In this document: positions 27,378 to 36,669 of the stretch, piece after piece
How the letters are laid out: each line of letters begins with the position of its first letter
Numbering within the stretch: position 1 is the first letter of the stretch
DNA from: Streptomyces pactum
GTDB lineage: Bacteria > Actinomycetota > Actinomycetes > Streptomycetales > Streptomycetaceae
Direction: 5' to 3'
Assembly: GCF_002005225.1 (NCBI RefSeq)
Contig: NZ_CP019724.1
Coordinates: 62,001-126,000 of the forward strand
DNA: 64,000 bases
Position numbers and translations under genes: made by a program
Notes under the pieces: generated by a model
The model's database searches: none
Seen by the model: only the letters and a program-made list of their open reading frames with translations
Told to the model about the DNA's origin: nothing

Positions 27378-27461
27378 GGAATGTTCTCCGAATTTTCAGC
27401 AAAAAGGTACTGGTGGAGCTCGAGTCTGACCCAGCCCCACCAGTACAGCACACTCGGCTCG

Positions 27462-30400
27462 CTACCCCTTGAAGAGCTTTGAGATTGCAGCGTTGAGGTC
27501 CTTGTTCGTCTTCGCCCTGCCGGCGTCGCCGATCCCGTTCCACGGGAATGACCAACTCACGTTTTTCACCCCAGCGTTCTTCAACTGGGACTCGCAATTG
27601 TGTCCAGTGGCGCAGGGTTCACGTTCCGAGTATGCTGCCACGATTTTCCTCTTCCCGGCCCGCTGTAGCAGGTACTCCTCAGAGTGGAAGGACGAGTCGG
27701 AGTGGGCCACCAGCGTGGTTCCATCATCTAGCAGAGCGGAAGCGTAGTTTCCATTCCTCTTCTTGTCAATCAAGCGCTGCAATTGCACTGCTTTGCCGAG
27801 ATGCCCTTCGCCATAGGGCACCTGGCCTACCAAATCAATGGCTTCCTCGATTATCTCGGCAGCCTTCTTGGCGTCTTGTCCCTCATCAAGAAGCTTCCCG
27901 AGCTTCTTCAGTTTCCCTGCCGGCAAGAAACCGGCGACGAGCATGCTACATGCGAGCTTGTCAAACTGGGAGCAGGCTTCGGCATCCTCTGTATCAGGCA
28001 TGAGAACGGTTTTCCAGGCCTGATAATTTTCATTGAGTCCGCACTTGACGTCCCAGAATCCACACTCGCTGTGGAAGAACTGCTTCAATCCGCACTTGAC
28101 GTCCCAGAAACCACATCCAGGATCTTGTGGCGCAGGGTACTCAACGCTGCCGCCGCTGCCGGTTGACGCTGTCCCGCCTGTTGATGGCGAACCGCTATCG
28201 CTGTTGCCGCTGTCGACAACTGGCCCGCTGTCGCTGATTCCGCCGTTTCCACCAGGTCCGCATTCGTTCCATCCACCGTCACAATCGGCAAGCCTGGTAC
28301 CGGTGGGATCGGAAAAAGTCGTGGGGTTGTTTGCGGCGTAACTGTATCCGTTGAGGGTCTGAGGTTTTTCGGATTCGAGTAGTGGGTCGACGCTGATGAA
28401 TTGACCAAGAGTGGGGTCGTATTCGCGCGCCCCGATGTGGGTGAGGCCGGTGGTTGTGTCTCGTGTCTTGCCAAGGAAGCCCCTGTCGTCGGGCCAGGGG
28501 CCGTACTGGGGTTTGCCCCGGTCTTCGCCGAAGGGGGTGGTGTAGCGCTTGGTGTATTTCTGGTCGAGGCGGTCGATGGCCAGGCTGGAGGTGCCGTGGT
28601 GGTCGCTGACGAGGAAGGTGACCTTGTTGGTGCCGGTCTGGTTGGAGCGCAGGGCGGCGGTGATGCCGTCTGCTGCGTAGTAGCGCTGGGCCCAGGTGGT
28701 GCCGTCGGCGCGGAGGTGTAGTTCGGTACTGCCGGCGTAGAGGACGCGTTCGCCGTTTTCGGTGGCGCGGATGAGGAGGGTTCCGTCGGCGCCGTATAGG
28801 TAGTCGGTGGACTGGTTGTCTTCGGTGAGGCGGGTGAGTTTGCCTTCCTCGGACCAGGCCAGGTTCTGCGTGGTGTTGTCGGCTACGCCGGGGCGCTTGG
28901 TGGTGTTGCCGGTGGTGTCGTAGGTGTAGGTATGTTCGGGGCTGGTGCAGTCGGTTTTGGTGGTGGTGCCGGTCAGGGTGTGGGGCTGGTCGGTGTTGGT
29001 GTAGCAGTAGGTGGTTTTGGTCGTGGCGGCGCTGGTGTGCTGGGTTTCGGTGGTGCGCTGGCCTGCGGTGTTGTAGGTGTAGCTGGTCCAGTAGGGGGCT
29101 GGGCCGGATAGCGAGGTGGCGCTGCGGGGGTCGGTGCACTTCTGGGAGGTGGGGGTCCAGGCTTCGGTGAGCCGCTGGTGGGCGTCGTAGGTGAAGCACT
29201 GGGTTTCGGCGCTGCTGGTGCCGCCGAGGGTGGTGGGGTCGCTGATGGAGGTGACGTTGCCAGCCTGGTCGTAACTGTAGTTCAGGTCCTGCAGGTGGTA
29301 GGGGTGGGTGAGGTCCTGGGTGAAGGTGCGGGTGAGGCGGCCGGTGCCTTCTTCGAAGCGGTTGGCGACGTAGACCTGGTCTTCGCCGGTGCCCATGGTG
29401 AGCATCTGCGGTTCGGTCAGGGCCGAGTAGTCGATCTCGGGCAGGTACGTGCCGATGGCGGTGAGGTTGCCCAGGTCGTCGTGCTCATAGCCGACGATTT
29501 CGGAGGGCAGGCCGCCCAGTGCTGGGTCCTTGGTCTGCTGCACCGCCCCGGGGGTGTTGTAGTGCGTCTCGAACGCCATCGTGGCCGGCTGGCCGGCCTT
29601 GACGAACGGGTCGCTGGCAGGCAGTTGCAGTTCGGTGTGGGTGGCCCGGCCCATGCTGTCGTAGGCGGTGACAGCCTGGGTGTAGGCAACGCCGCTCTTG
29701 CCGCCGAGGTAGCGGGTGGAGGAGGTCGGCTGGCCCTTGAGGAGGGTGTCGTAGGTGTAGCCGGTGAGCTGGTTCGCGTCTGTCTTCGATCCGGCCCAGG
29801 TGCCGGTGGGGCGGCCAAGCTCGTCGTAGGCGCTCAGGATGGACTTGCCGCGAGAGTCGGTGGTCTTGGTGATCTGGTCGAGGGCGTTGTACTGGGTGGT
29901 TGCCTTGCCCTTGTCGGGGTCGTCGGCGCTGGTCTGGCGGCCGAACAGGTCGTAGCCGTAGGACCAGGTGGCCCCGTCCGGGCCGGTGATCGTCTTCTGT
30001 TGGCCGTCGAGAGCGTAGGTGAATTTGGTCGACGTGTAGCTGGCGCCGGGGCCGGTGCCGAAGGCGGCATCGGCGGGGTTTTCGCCGGCGTAGGAGCGGG
30101 TTTCGGTGGTGCGGCCGCGGATGTCGGTGATGGTGCGCTGTGCGGAGCCGCCGTCGAGGGCGGTGGTGGCGGTGGAGTCGCCGGTGTAGCTGGTGGTGGT
30201 GGCCCACTTCTTGACGCCGCCGACGAGCAGGGTGCTGGTGGTGGGCCGGCCGGCGCCGTCGAAGACGGTCTCCGTCTGGGTGGGGGCGGCGCCGTATTCG
30301 GCTCGGGTGTAGGTGCCGTTGGGGGTGGTGGTGTTGTCGAAGATGTCGGCGAACGTTGCGTAGGCCAGGCCGCGGGTGTCGTAGTGGGTGTCGGTCAGCA

Positions 30401-30921
30401 GCCGGCCTCCCTGCGGGGTCGGTGCCTGGGTCTGCAGGGGCCGCAAGAGGGAGTCAAAGAGGGCGTAGTTGGTGATGTAGGTGTCTTTGTTGGTCAGGGT
30501 GGCGGTCGATACCGAGGACGGCTTGGTGTTGTCGAGGTGGTAGGTGAACTTGACGTTCGGGATCTGGCTGCCGCTGGAGCGGTTGGGCAGCCACACGTCG
30601 GTGACCCGGCCGAGCGCGTCGTAGTGCTGTTCGGTCTTCTTGGAGTTGATGTCGTAACTGCGCAGTGCCAAGCCGCGACGGGGGTCGAGATAGCTGGCCG
30701 AGGTGTAGCCCTTGGGGTCGGTCGAGAGCGTTCTCGTAAGGGGACCGGCGTCGGCGGGTGTGTAGGCGGTGGAGGTGGTGCGTCCTGCGGTGTCGGTGAC
30801 GGCCAGCGGGCGGCCCAGGGTGTCGTAGGTGGTGGTGGCGGTGGTCTGCCAGCCGGACGGCAGCCGTTGCCCGTCGCTGCCGGCGGTAGCCGTGTAGCCG
30901 GTAGCCCGGCCGGTCCAAGAG
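27462..30921 (-). pseudogene. 5'-truncated RHS/YD-repeat toxin with a deaminase-like tip
   Basis: The open frame runs from about 30915 ([15 protein letters not shown], then [20 protein letters not shown]) to the stop at 27462 with no start or secretion signal. Upstream it is fused to a dehydrogenase fragment, so the N-terminus is lost. An internal Met near 30671 could restart 1069 residues. YD repeats fill the first 900 residues and the RHS core ends with GLTHIGAREYDPTLGQFISV. The roughly 240-residue tip has HSDSSFHSEEYLLQRAGKRK and SEREPCATGHNCESQL. His-x-Glu plus PC..(x5)C is the zinc site and catalytic Glu of cytidine-deaminase-fold toxins. A SUKH-type immunity gene follows. Confidence 0.8.
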
Positions 30922-31521
30922 GGCGGCTCCCGCGATCGCCGCGTTGCCGACGCCGCCGCAGCCGATGACGGCGACCGAGTCGCCGCGGCCCACGTTGCCC
31001 GTGTTGACGGCGGCGCCGTAACCGGCCATCACCCCGCAGCCGATCAGGCCGGCCGCCTCGGGGCGCGCGGCCGGGTCGACCCTCACCGCCTGGCCCGCCG
31101 CGACCAGCGTCTTCTCGGCGAAGGCACCGATACCGAGGGCGCTGGTCAGCGGCGTGCCGTCCAGCAGGGTCATCGGCTGGGCGGCGTTGCGGGAGTCGAA
31201 GCAGTACCAGGGGCGACCGCGTCGGCAGGAACGGCAGCCGCCGCAGGGCGCCCGCCAGGCCAGGACCACGTAGTCGCCCTGCTGAAGATCGGTGACCCCC
31301 TCGCCGACCGCCTCGACCGTGCCGGCCGCCTCATGGCCGAGCAGGAAGGGGAAGTCGTCCGTGATCGCGCCCTCCCGGTAGTGCAGGTCCGTGTGGCAGA
31401 CCCCGCAGGCCTGTACCGCGACGAGAACCTCGCCGGGTCCCGGGTCCGGCACGACGACCGTCTGCACCTCGACCGGTGCGCCCTTCTTCACAGCGACTAC
31501 GGCACGGACCTCGTGTGGCAC
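30922..31521 (-). pseudogene. Truncated S-(hydroxymethyl)mycothiol dehydrogenase-type MDR
   Basis: The GTG start at 31521 ([19 protein letters not shown]) has GAGGAG upstream. The frame covers the first 200 residues of a zinc-dependent medium-chain dehydrogenase. It has catalytic zinc ligands [13 protein letters not shown] and [15 protein letters not shown], structural zinc cysteines [15 protein letters not shown], and the start of the NAD fold [17 protein letters not shown]. It then joins RHS sequence near 30920, losing the remaining roughly 160 residues. The full-length family (MscR/AdhE2) detoxifies formaldehyde with mycothiol. This copy cannot be functional. Confidence 0.82.
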
Positions 31522-31586
31522 GGCAAGCTCCTCTGCTGTTGCGCATGGCACGATGGGTTGCGCTATGGGGAACATAGTGGGAATGC

Positions 31587-32323
31587 GCCCAGCGGGCCGC
31601 CGACGACGCCCGACGCACCGCCCGCACACTGCGCGCCGAGCGCTCCGAGATCGCCGGCGCCCCCGACGACGTACCGCAGGACGCGCCGGACGACGGCACG
31701 AGCGCGCCGAAGACGTCCCTGCCCGCCCTCCGCGAGGCCTACCGTGCGGCCTCCCAGCTCTACGAGAAGGTCGGCGTCGGCGCCGACCTGCGGGCCGAAC
31801 AGGCCCGCGCGGAGAGCGACGAGAGCGCGGCCCGCGCCGAACTGGACCGGCTCAGCAACAAGGTGCGCACCAGGGCCGGGCAACTGCTGGAGTCGCCCGA
31901 CGGCTCCGACGGACCGTCCCGGCAGGCCGCCGCCGCCCGCGCCGAGGAACTGGTGCAGCTCCTGGAGACCCGCATGTCGAGCGCGAGCGAACAGCTCGGC
32001 CGGCTGCGCGGCGAGGCCGAACGGCTCGCGCCCGAGGACGGCGACGCCCACACCGAACTCCCCGAGGAGCTCCTCCCGCGCGACGCCGAACACGCCCAGA
32101 CCCTGCTGCGCACGGCGACCGCCGAACTCGCCGCCCGCAACGAGGCACTGAGGCAGGCCCGCGAGGCCCACGCCGAACTGCTCGACGCGCACCGGGCCGC
32201 CGAGGACGCGGCCGGCGGGTTCGACGAGGTCGCCGCCATGCTCCGCGACCTGCTGCGCGAGCAAGCGCCCGACGAGGAGCGGGAGGAGTCCGAGCCCTAT
32301 CCGGGCGGTCTGGAGGAGGCCCG
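31587..32323 (+). pseudogene. Fragment of a coiled-coil SMC-like protein (TIGR02680/JetC-like)
   Basis: This frame of about 245 codons without a start is rich in Ala, Glu, Arg and Leu. It reads [20 protein letters not shown], then [40 protein letters not shown] and GGFDEVAAMLRDLLREQAPD. This is a long coiled coil. [11 protein letters not shown] reminds me of the central region of TIGR02680-type SMC-like ATPases found in Wadjet-type plasmid-defence loci, but that is from memory. Both ends are cut: the left by the dehydrogenase fragment, the right by the ketosynthase. Confidence 0.55.
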
Positions 32324-33514
32324 GTCGGCCTCGTCACCCCGGCCGGCATCGGGGTGGAGTCGAGCTGGGCGACGGTTCGCTCAGGGCGCTCCACGGCCGC
32401 CTTCGACCCTGTGCTGGAGTCGAACCCGGTGAGGATCTCGTGCCGCGTTCCCGGGTTCGACGCCGATGCCCTGCTGGGGGCCAGGCGTGCCCTGCGCCTG
32501 GACCCGTTCGTACAGTTCGCCCTGGTCGCCGCTCGTGAGGCGCTGGCCGATGCCGGGCTGGACCGGGAGACCTGGGACGGCGCGCGCGTCGGCGTGGTCC
32601 TGGGCAACGGCGACGGAGGGCCCACCACGGTCGAGGCCCAGCACCGGGTGCTGCTGTCGGCGGGTGCGGGCAAGGTGTCCCCGCTGCTGCTGCCGATGCA
32701 GCTACCCAACATGCTGGCGGGCCAGACGGCCATCGAGTTCGGAGCGGCCGGCCCCAACCTGGTGGTGTCCACGGCGTGCGCCTCGGGCACGACCGCCGTG
32801 GGCGTCGCCCGGGACCTGCTGCTTCTCGACCGCTGCGACGTGGTCCTGACCGGGGGCAGCGAAGCCCTGATCACGCCGCTGGCGATGGCGGGCTTCGCGC
32901 AGATGGGCGCCCTGTCCCGGCGTGAGGACGACCCCGCCGCCGCCTCGCGGCCCTTCGACGCGGACCGGGACGGGTTCGTCGCCGGGGAGGGTGCCGGCAT
33001 CCTCGTCCTCGAGCGGCCGGCGGACGCCCGCGCCCGCGGTGCCCGGGTCCGGGCCCGGGTCGCGGGTTACGGGGCGTCCGCCGACGCCCACCACATGACG
33101 TCTCCCCATCCGACGGGCGCCGGTATCGAGTCGGCCGTACGCGACGCCCTGCGCGACGCGGACGCCGGACCGGGCGACGTGAGACACGTCAACGCGCACG
33201 GCACGTCGACGCCCCTGAACGACCTGGCCGAGGCCACCATGCTGAAGCGGGTACTGACCGGCGACCCACTGGTCACCTCCACCAAGGGCGTGACCGGGCA
33301 CCTGCTGGGCGCCGCGGGAGCCGTGGAAGCGGTCTTCACGGTGCTCTCGGTGGAACAGTCGATCGTGCCGCCCACCGCCAACCTCACCCACCCGGATCCC
33401 CGCATCGACATCAAGGTCGCCTCGACGCAGACGTCGCTCCCCGTCGACCTGGCGCTGAGCAACTCCTGCGGCTTCGGCGGGCAGAACGCGGTTCTCGCCG
33501 TGGCCGCGGCCTGA
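32324..33514 (+). pseudogene. FabF-like ketosynthase lacking its first residues
   Basis: The frame enters at GLVTPAGIGVESSWATVRSG, about ten residues into a normal KAS II. No start codon for the missing strand exists upstream, and the nearest in-frame GTG is 32354. The catalytic set is complete: Cys in VVSTACASGTTAVG, His in VNAHGTSTPLND and His in TGHLLGAAGAVEAV, with a normal C-terminus FGGQNAVLAVAAA. It condenses acyl groups with malonyl-ACP. In this cluster it would serve an acyl side chain with FabI and the desaturase. Truncation of the core first strand probably cripples it, but a GTG-started product cannot be excluded. It lies 129 bases upstream of the serS-like gene. Confidence 0.75.
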
Positions 33515-33642
33515 GCGTCACTGCCGTTCCGGGGCAGCCGATCCGACACCGGGTCGGCTGCCCCTGTTCGTACCCCCGCCGTGCGCCCGGGCCGGCACGT
33601 CCGCGCACCGTCCGGGCCGCACCGGAACGCAAGGAGACTGCC

Positions 33643-34926
33643 GTGCACGACGTACGCGAACTCATCGAGTCGGGACCCGAGGCCGTACGGCGACTGGCGC
33701 GACGCGACCACCCCCTCGATCTCGACGCCCTGGAGGCGGCCTCCCGCAGGCGGACCGCCGCCGAGGACCAGGTGAGCCGGCTGCGGGCACGGCTGAAGGC
33801 CGCGGCGCGCCGTGACACCCGCGACGCGGTCCCGGACGAGGAGGAGCGTGCGGCGGCACGCGCCTTGCGGGACCGTGTGCAGGAGGCCGAGACGCAGGCG
33901 CGCGCCGCGACCGCCGAGCTGACGCGGCGCCTGCGGACCATCCCCAACCTTCCGCTGGACCAGGTGCCGGACGGCCGGTCCGAGAAGGAGGCCGTGGAGA
34001 TACGCCGGGGCGGGCCCCCGGTCGAGGCCGGCGAGGCAGGGGCGGCGCACCACGCCGATATCGGTGAGCGCCTGGGACTCTTCGACAGCGCCCGCGCCAC
34101 CCGTCTGTCGGGGGCCCGGTTCCAGGTCGGCCGCGGGCCGGGAGCACGTCTGGAACGGGCGCTCGGCGACTTCCTGCTCGATCTGCACACCGCGCGGCAC
34201 GGCTACACCGAGTACACGGTTCCCTTCCTCGTCAACCGGGAGACCATGATGGGCACCGGTCAGCTCCCGAAGTTCGAGGAGGACCTCTTCGCCACCCGGG
34301 TCGGCGACCGCGAGCTCTTCCTGATCCCCACCGCCGAGGTGCCCCTGACGAACCTGGTCGCCGGACGGACGCTCACCGACGCGGAACTGCCGCTCGCCTT
34401 CACCGCCCGCACCCCGTGCTTCCGCTCCGAGGCCGGTTCCTACGGGCGGGACACCCGGGGGCTGCTGCGGCTGCACCAGTTCGAGAAGGTGGAGCTGGTG
34501 CGGGTGTGCGCGCCGGCGGACGCCCCGTCGCAGTTCGAGCTGATGACAGGGCACGTCGAGGAGTGTCTGCGGCGGCTGGAACTGTCGTACCGCGTGGTCC
34601 TGCTTCCTGCCGGCGACATGGGCTTCTCCGCGCGGATGACCTACGACGTCGAGGTGTGGCTGCCGGGCAGCGGCGCCTTCCGGGAGATCTCCTCGGTCTC
34701 GGACTGCGGTACCTTCCAGGCCCGGCGGGCGGGAATCCGCCACCGCGACGCCACCGGTCGCAAGGGTTTCGCCGCGACGCTCAACGGGTCGGCGCTGCCG
34801 ATCGGCCGCACGGTGGCGGCTCTCCTCGAACAGGGCTGCCGGCCCGACGGCAGCGTGGTCCTGCCGGAGGTCCTCGTCCCCTACACCGGATTCCGGAGGC
34901 TCCTGCCCGGGGGCCGTACCGCCTGA
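33643..34926 (+). CDS. serS: Cluster-encoded seryl-tRNA synthetase
   Basis: This 427-aa class II synthetase charges tRNA-Ser. The N-terminal helical arm (residues about 25-105, from AASRRRTAAEDQVSRLRARL) is the coiled coil that grips the long variable arm of tRNA-Ser. Motif 2 is CFRSEAGSYGRDTRGLLRLH followed by QFEKVEL. Motif 3 is TLNGSALPIGRTVAALLEQ. The serine-site TAEVPL is present. Start GTG 33643 has AAGGAG upstream. The sequence is shorter and more divergent in the N-terminus than a housekeeping SerRS. It lies next to an NRPS cluster with tRNA-Ser-like genes and a DUF2156 transferase. I infer a biosynthetic role; self-resistance to a SerRS inhibitor is the alternative. Confidence 0.92.
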   Translation: MHDVRELIESGPEAVRRLARRDHPLDLDALEAASRRRTAAEDQVSRLRARLKAAARRDTRDAVPDEEERAAARALRDRVQEAETQARAATAELTRRLRTIPNLPLDQVPDGRSEKEAVEIRRGGPPVEAGEAGAAHHADIGERLGLFDSARATRLSGARFQVGRGPGARLERALGDFLLDLHTARHGYTEYTVPFLVNRETMMGTGQLPKFEEDLFATRVGDRELFLIPTAEVPLTNLVAGRTLTDAELPLAFTARTPCFRSEAGSYGRDTRGLLRLHQFEKVELVRVCAPADAPSQFELMTGHVEECLRRLELSYRVVLLPAGDMGFSARMTYDVEVWLPGSGAFREISSVSDCGTFQARRAGIRHRDATGRKGFAATLNGSALPIGRTVAALLEQGCRPDGSVVLPEVLVPYTGFRRLLPGGRTA

Positions 34927-34937
34927 GCCACGAAAAC

Positions 34938-34973
34938 CGGGCCCGTCCGCCGGTCCCCCGGCGGACGGGCCCG
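34938..34973. terminator. Perfect 16-bp hairpin between convergent genes
   Basis: CGGGCCCGTCCGCCGG at 34938-34953 pairs exactly with 34958-34973 around a TCCC loop. It sits 12 bases after the serS stop and upstream of the convergent SARP gene end, so it probably ends both transcripts. Confidence 0.85.
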
Positions 34974-35041
34974 CTCACCTGTCCGAAGCCGCGGACGTCG
35001 CGGACGGTCCGCGTCCGAACGGTGTCACGGTGCGGGTTGCG

Positions 35042-35836
35042 TCACGCGGACCGGCAGAGCGTGGGGGCACTGGTCAGGGTGAGGGACGGATCGTGGGAGA
35101 GGATCGCGTGTTCCACGCTTCGCAGTGACGGGGAGGGGAGCACCCCGATCTCCTCGGAGAGGCGCTTCCACATGTGGCGATACGTGTCCAGCGCATCGGT
35201 CTGCCGGCCGGAGCGGTACAGGGCGATCATGAGCTGTTCGCAGAACCGCTCGCGCAGCGGGTTGCTGATGTGGGCGTCGCGGAGTTCGGCGAGGATGCTC
35301 GCGTGGCGGCCGGCGCTGAGCTCGGCGTCGAACAGCAACTCACTGGCGCGCAGGCGGTGTTCGTCGTACAGGGCGCTGGCCAGGCGGCACACCGACCCGC
35401 CGGGCAGGGGCCCGAAGACCGGGCCTCGCCACATGGACAGGGCGGAGCGCAGGAGACCGACGGCCTCGGCCGGGCGCGTGGCGACGATACCCTCGGCCCG
35501 GTGGACCTTCCCGAGGAACTGGGCGGCGTCGATCTCGGACTCGTCCACGGCCAGCCGGTAGCCGGACGGGTGGACGGTCAGGCGTGACGTATGCCGGTCG
35601 GGCTCCAGGGATTTCAGTCGTCGCCGCATTCGGCTGATGTGTGCCTGGAGAGCGTTCACCTGGTTGTCTGGCGTCGATTCCCCCCACATCTCTTCGACGA
35701 GCGTTTCCCCTGACACTGCCTGCCCCTCGCTGACCAGCAGTACCTGTAATAAAGTGCGTTGCAGATCGCCCGGTATGTCGACCTGCCCTGTTCTGGTGTG
35801 GACCTCTAGCGCCCCGAGAATCGAAAAGCTCAGCAC
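35042..35836 (-). CDS. SARP-family pathway activator
   Basis: This 264-aa Streptomyces antibiotic regulatory protein has an N-terminal OmpR-type winged helix (residues about 1-95: FSILGALEVHTRTGQVDIPG, LVEEMWGESTPDNQVNALQA, HISRMRRRLK). A bacterial transcriptional activation domain (BTAD) follows to the end (AQFLGKVHRAEGI, ELLFDAELSAGRHASILAEL, IALYRSGRQTDALDTYRHMW). There is no ATPase or TPR extension, so it is a small SARP. The GTG start at 35836 has GGAGG five bases upstream. SARPs switch on their own clusters. Likely targets are the promoters of the NRPS operon and the plus-strand operon. Confidence 0.92.
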   Translation of the reverse strand: MLSFSILGALEVHTRTGQVDIPGDLQRTLLQVLLVSEGQAVSGETLVEEMWGESTPDNQVNALQAHISRMRRRLKSLEPDRHTSRLTVHPSGYRLAVDESEIDAAQFLGKVHRAEGIVATRPAEAVGLLRSALSMWRGPVFGPLPGGSVCRLASALYDEHRLRASELLFDAELSAGRHASILAELRDAHISNPLRERFCEQLMIALYRSGRQTDALDTYRHMWKRLSEEIGVLPSPSLRSVEHAILSHDPSLTLTSAPTLCRSA

Positions 35837-36149
35837 ATCGTCCTCCGTTGCCGTCTATTCGGTACACGTCAAGACGAACGCGATTCCGCCGTGCGGCTGA
35901 CCGGTGCGGGAGTGCCGGACTGGCTGACGTCACCTGTCACGATGAATGGCCGGCGCACTCCCCTCCCCCGATCAGCCAGATGGCTCAATTTCGACGGTTA
36001 ACGCGCGTTGCCATCTCAACGAACAGCCCAGTGCTTTAGTTCGATTCTGACACACGAGAAATGCATGATGAACGTTTTTTTATCAACGTTTACCATAGAT
36101 CTCGGACACAGGGACGGCCGGGAAGCGGCTAACTGGTCCACCGGTGTGC
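35837..36149. promoter_or_regulatory. AT-rich intergenic region upstream of the SARP gene
   Basis: This is the upstream region of the minus-strand SARP gene and the downstream region of the DinB-like gene. It is unusually AT-rich near 36040-36100 (GAACGTTTTTTTATCAACG). AACGTT occurs as two near-direct copies 13 bases apart, which could be a regulator site. I see no clear -35/-10 pair and no gene. Confidence 0.4.
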
Positions 36150-36635
36150 CTACGGACCGGTCTGTGTGCCTTTTCGGGATCGCAGCGTGGCCGCATGTCC
36201 CGGAATGTGTTCCTTGGCGCGTACTCGAATCAGATCCCCCCACTTGAGGTCCTGGTCGAAGACCACGGCGCCCTCACGGTTGACGAGGCGGGCCCGGACG
36301 GTCGCGTCCGCCGCCTCGTCGGGGGTGAGGGCCAGCAGGTCGACGAGTTCCATCGCGTTCCGGCGGACCAGCTCCGCCCGCTCCGCGTGGGTGGTCGAGC
36401 GGAGGATCCGGCCGATCTCGGACTTCGACATGGCCTGGGTGTTGTCCAGGCGGGCCTCCCGGCCGGCGATGACGGCGCGTCCCGCGTCGGCCAGGGCCCG
36501 GTCGCTCAGGGCGATGTGCGCCAGGATCCAGTCGATCTGGGTACGGTCGGACTCGGCGAGAGGTGGGGCGTCGGTGATGAGCTCGGCCTCGGCCAGCAGT
36601 TCCTGGTAGGCGTGCAGGAGTTCCTTGGTGTCCAC
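36150..36635 (-). CDS. DinB-like small helical protein
   Basis: This 161-aa protein has a GTG start at 36635 (VDTKELLHAYQELLAEAEL) with CGGAG upstream. It has four amphipathic helices: ESDRTQIDWILAHIALSDRA, LADAGRAVIAGREARLDNTQ, IGRILRSTTHAERAELVRRN and an end rich in strands (LKWGDLIRVRAKEHIPGHAA). The helical bundle with DWILAHIALSDRA resembles the DinB / mycothiol-dependent isomerase superfamily, which often binds a thiol cofactor. The usual His triad is only partly visible. It lies 34 bases downstream of the DHA2 exporter on the same strand, so it may be co-transcribed. The role is unknown. Confidence 0.6.
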   Translation of the reverse strand: MDTKELLHAYQELLAEAELITDAPPLAESDRTQIDWILAHIALSDRALADAGRAVIAGREARLDNTQAMSKSEIGRILRSTTHAERAELVRRNAMELVDLLALTPDEAADATVRARLVNREGAVVFDQDLKWGDLIRVRAKEHIPGHAATLRSRKGTQTGP

Positions 36636-36669
36636 GGCGGCTCCGTAATGCTTGTGCGTGATGGTCGGG

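Noticed and set aside
29178-30968. Plus-strand frame of nearly 600 codons rich in Gly and Val
   Set aside because: Antisense shadow of the second RHS gene, for the same reason as the other.
33643-34926. Housekeeping serS
   Set aside because: It sits inside the biosynthetic cluster among a SARP, KS and exporters, has an atypical N-terminal arm, and shows no housekeeping neighbours. Not excluded, but less likely.
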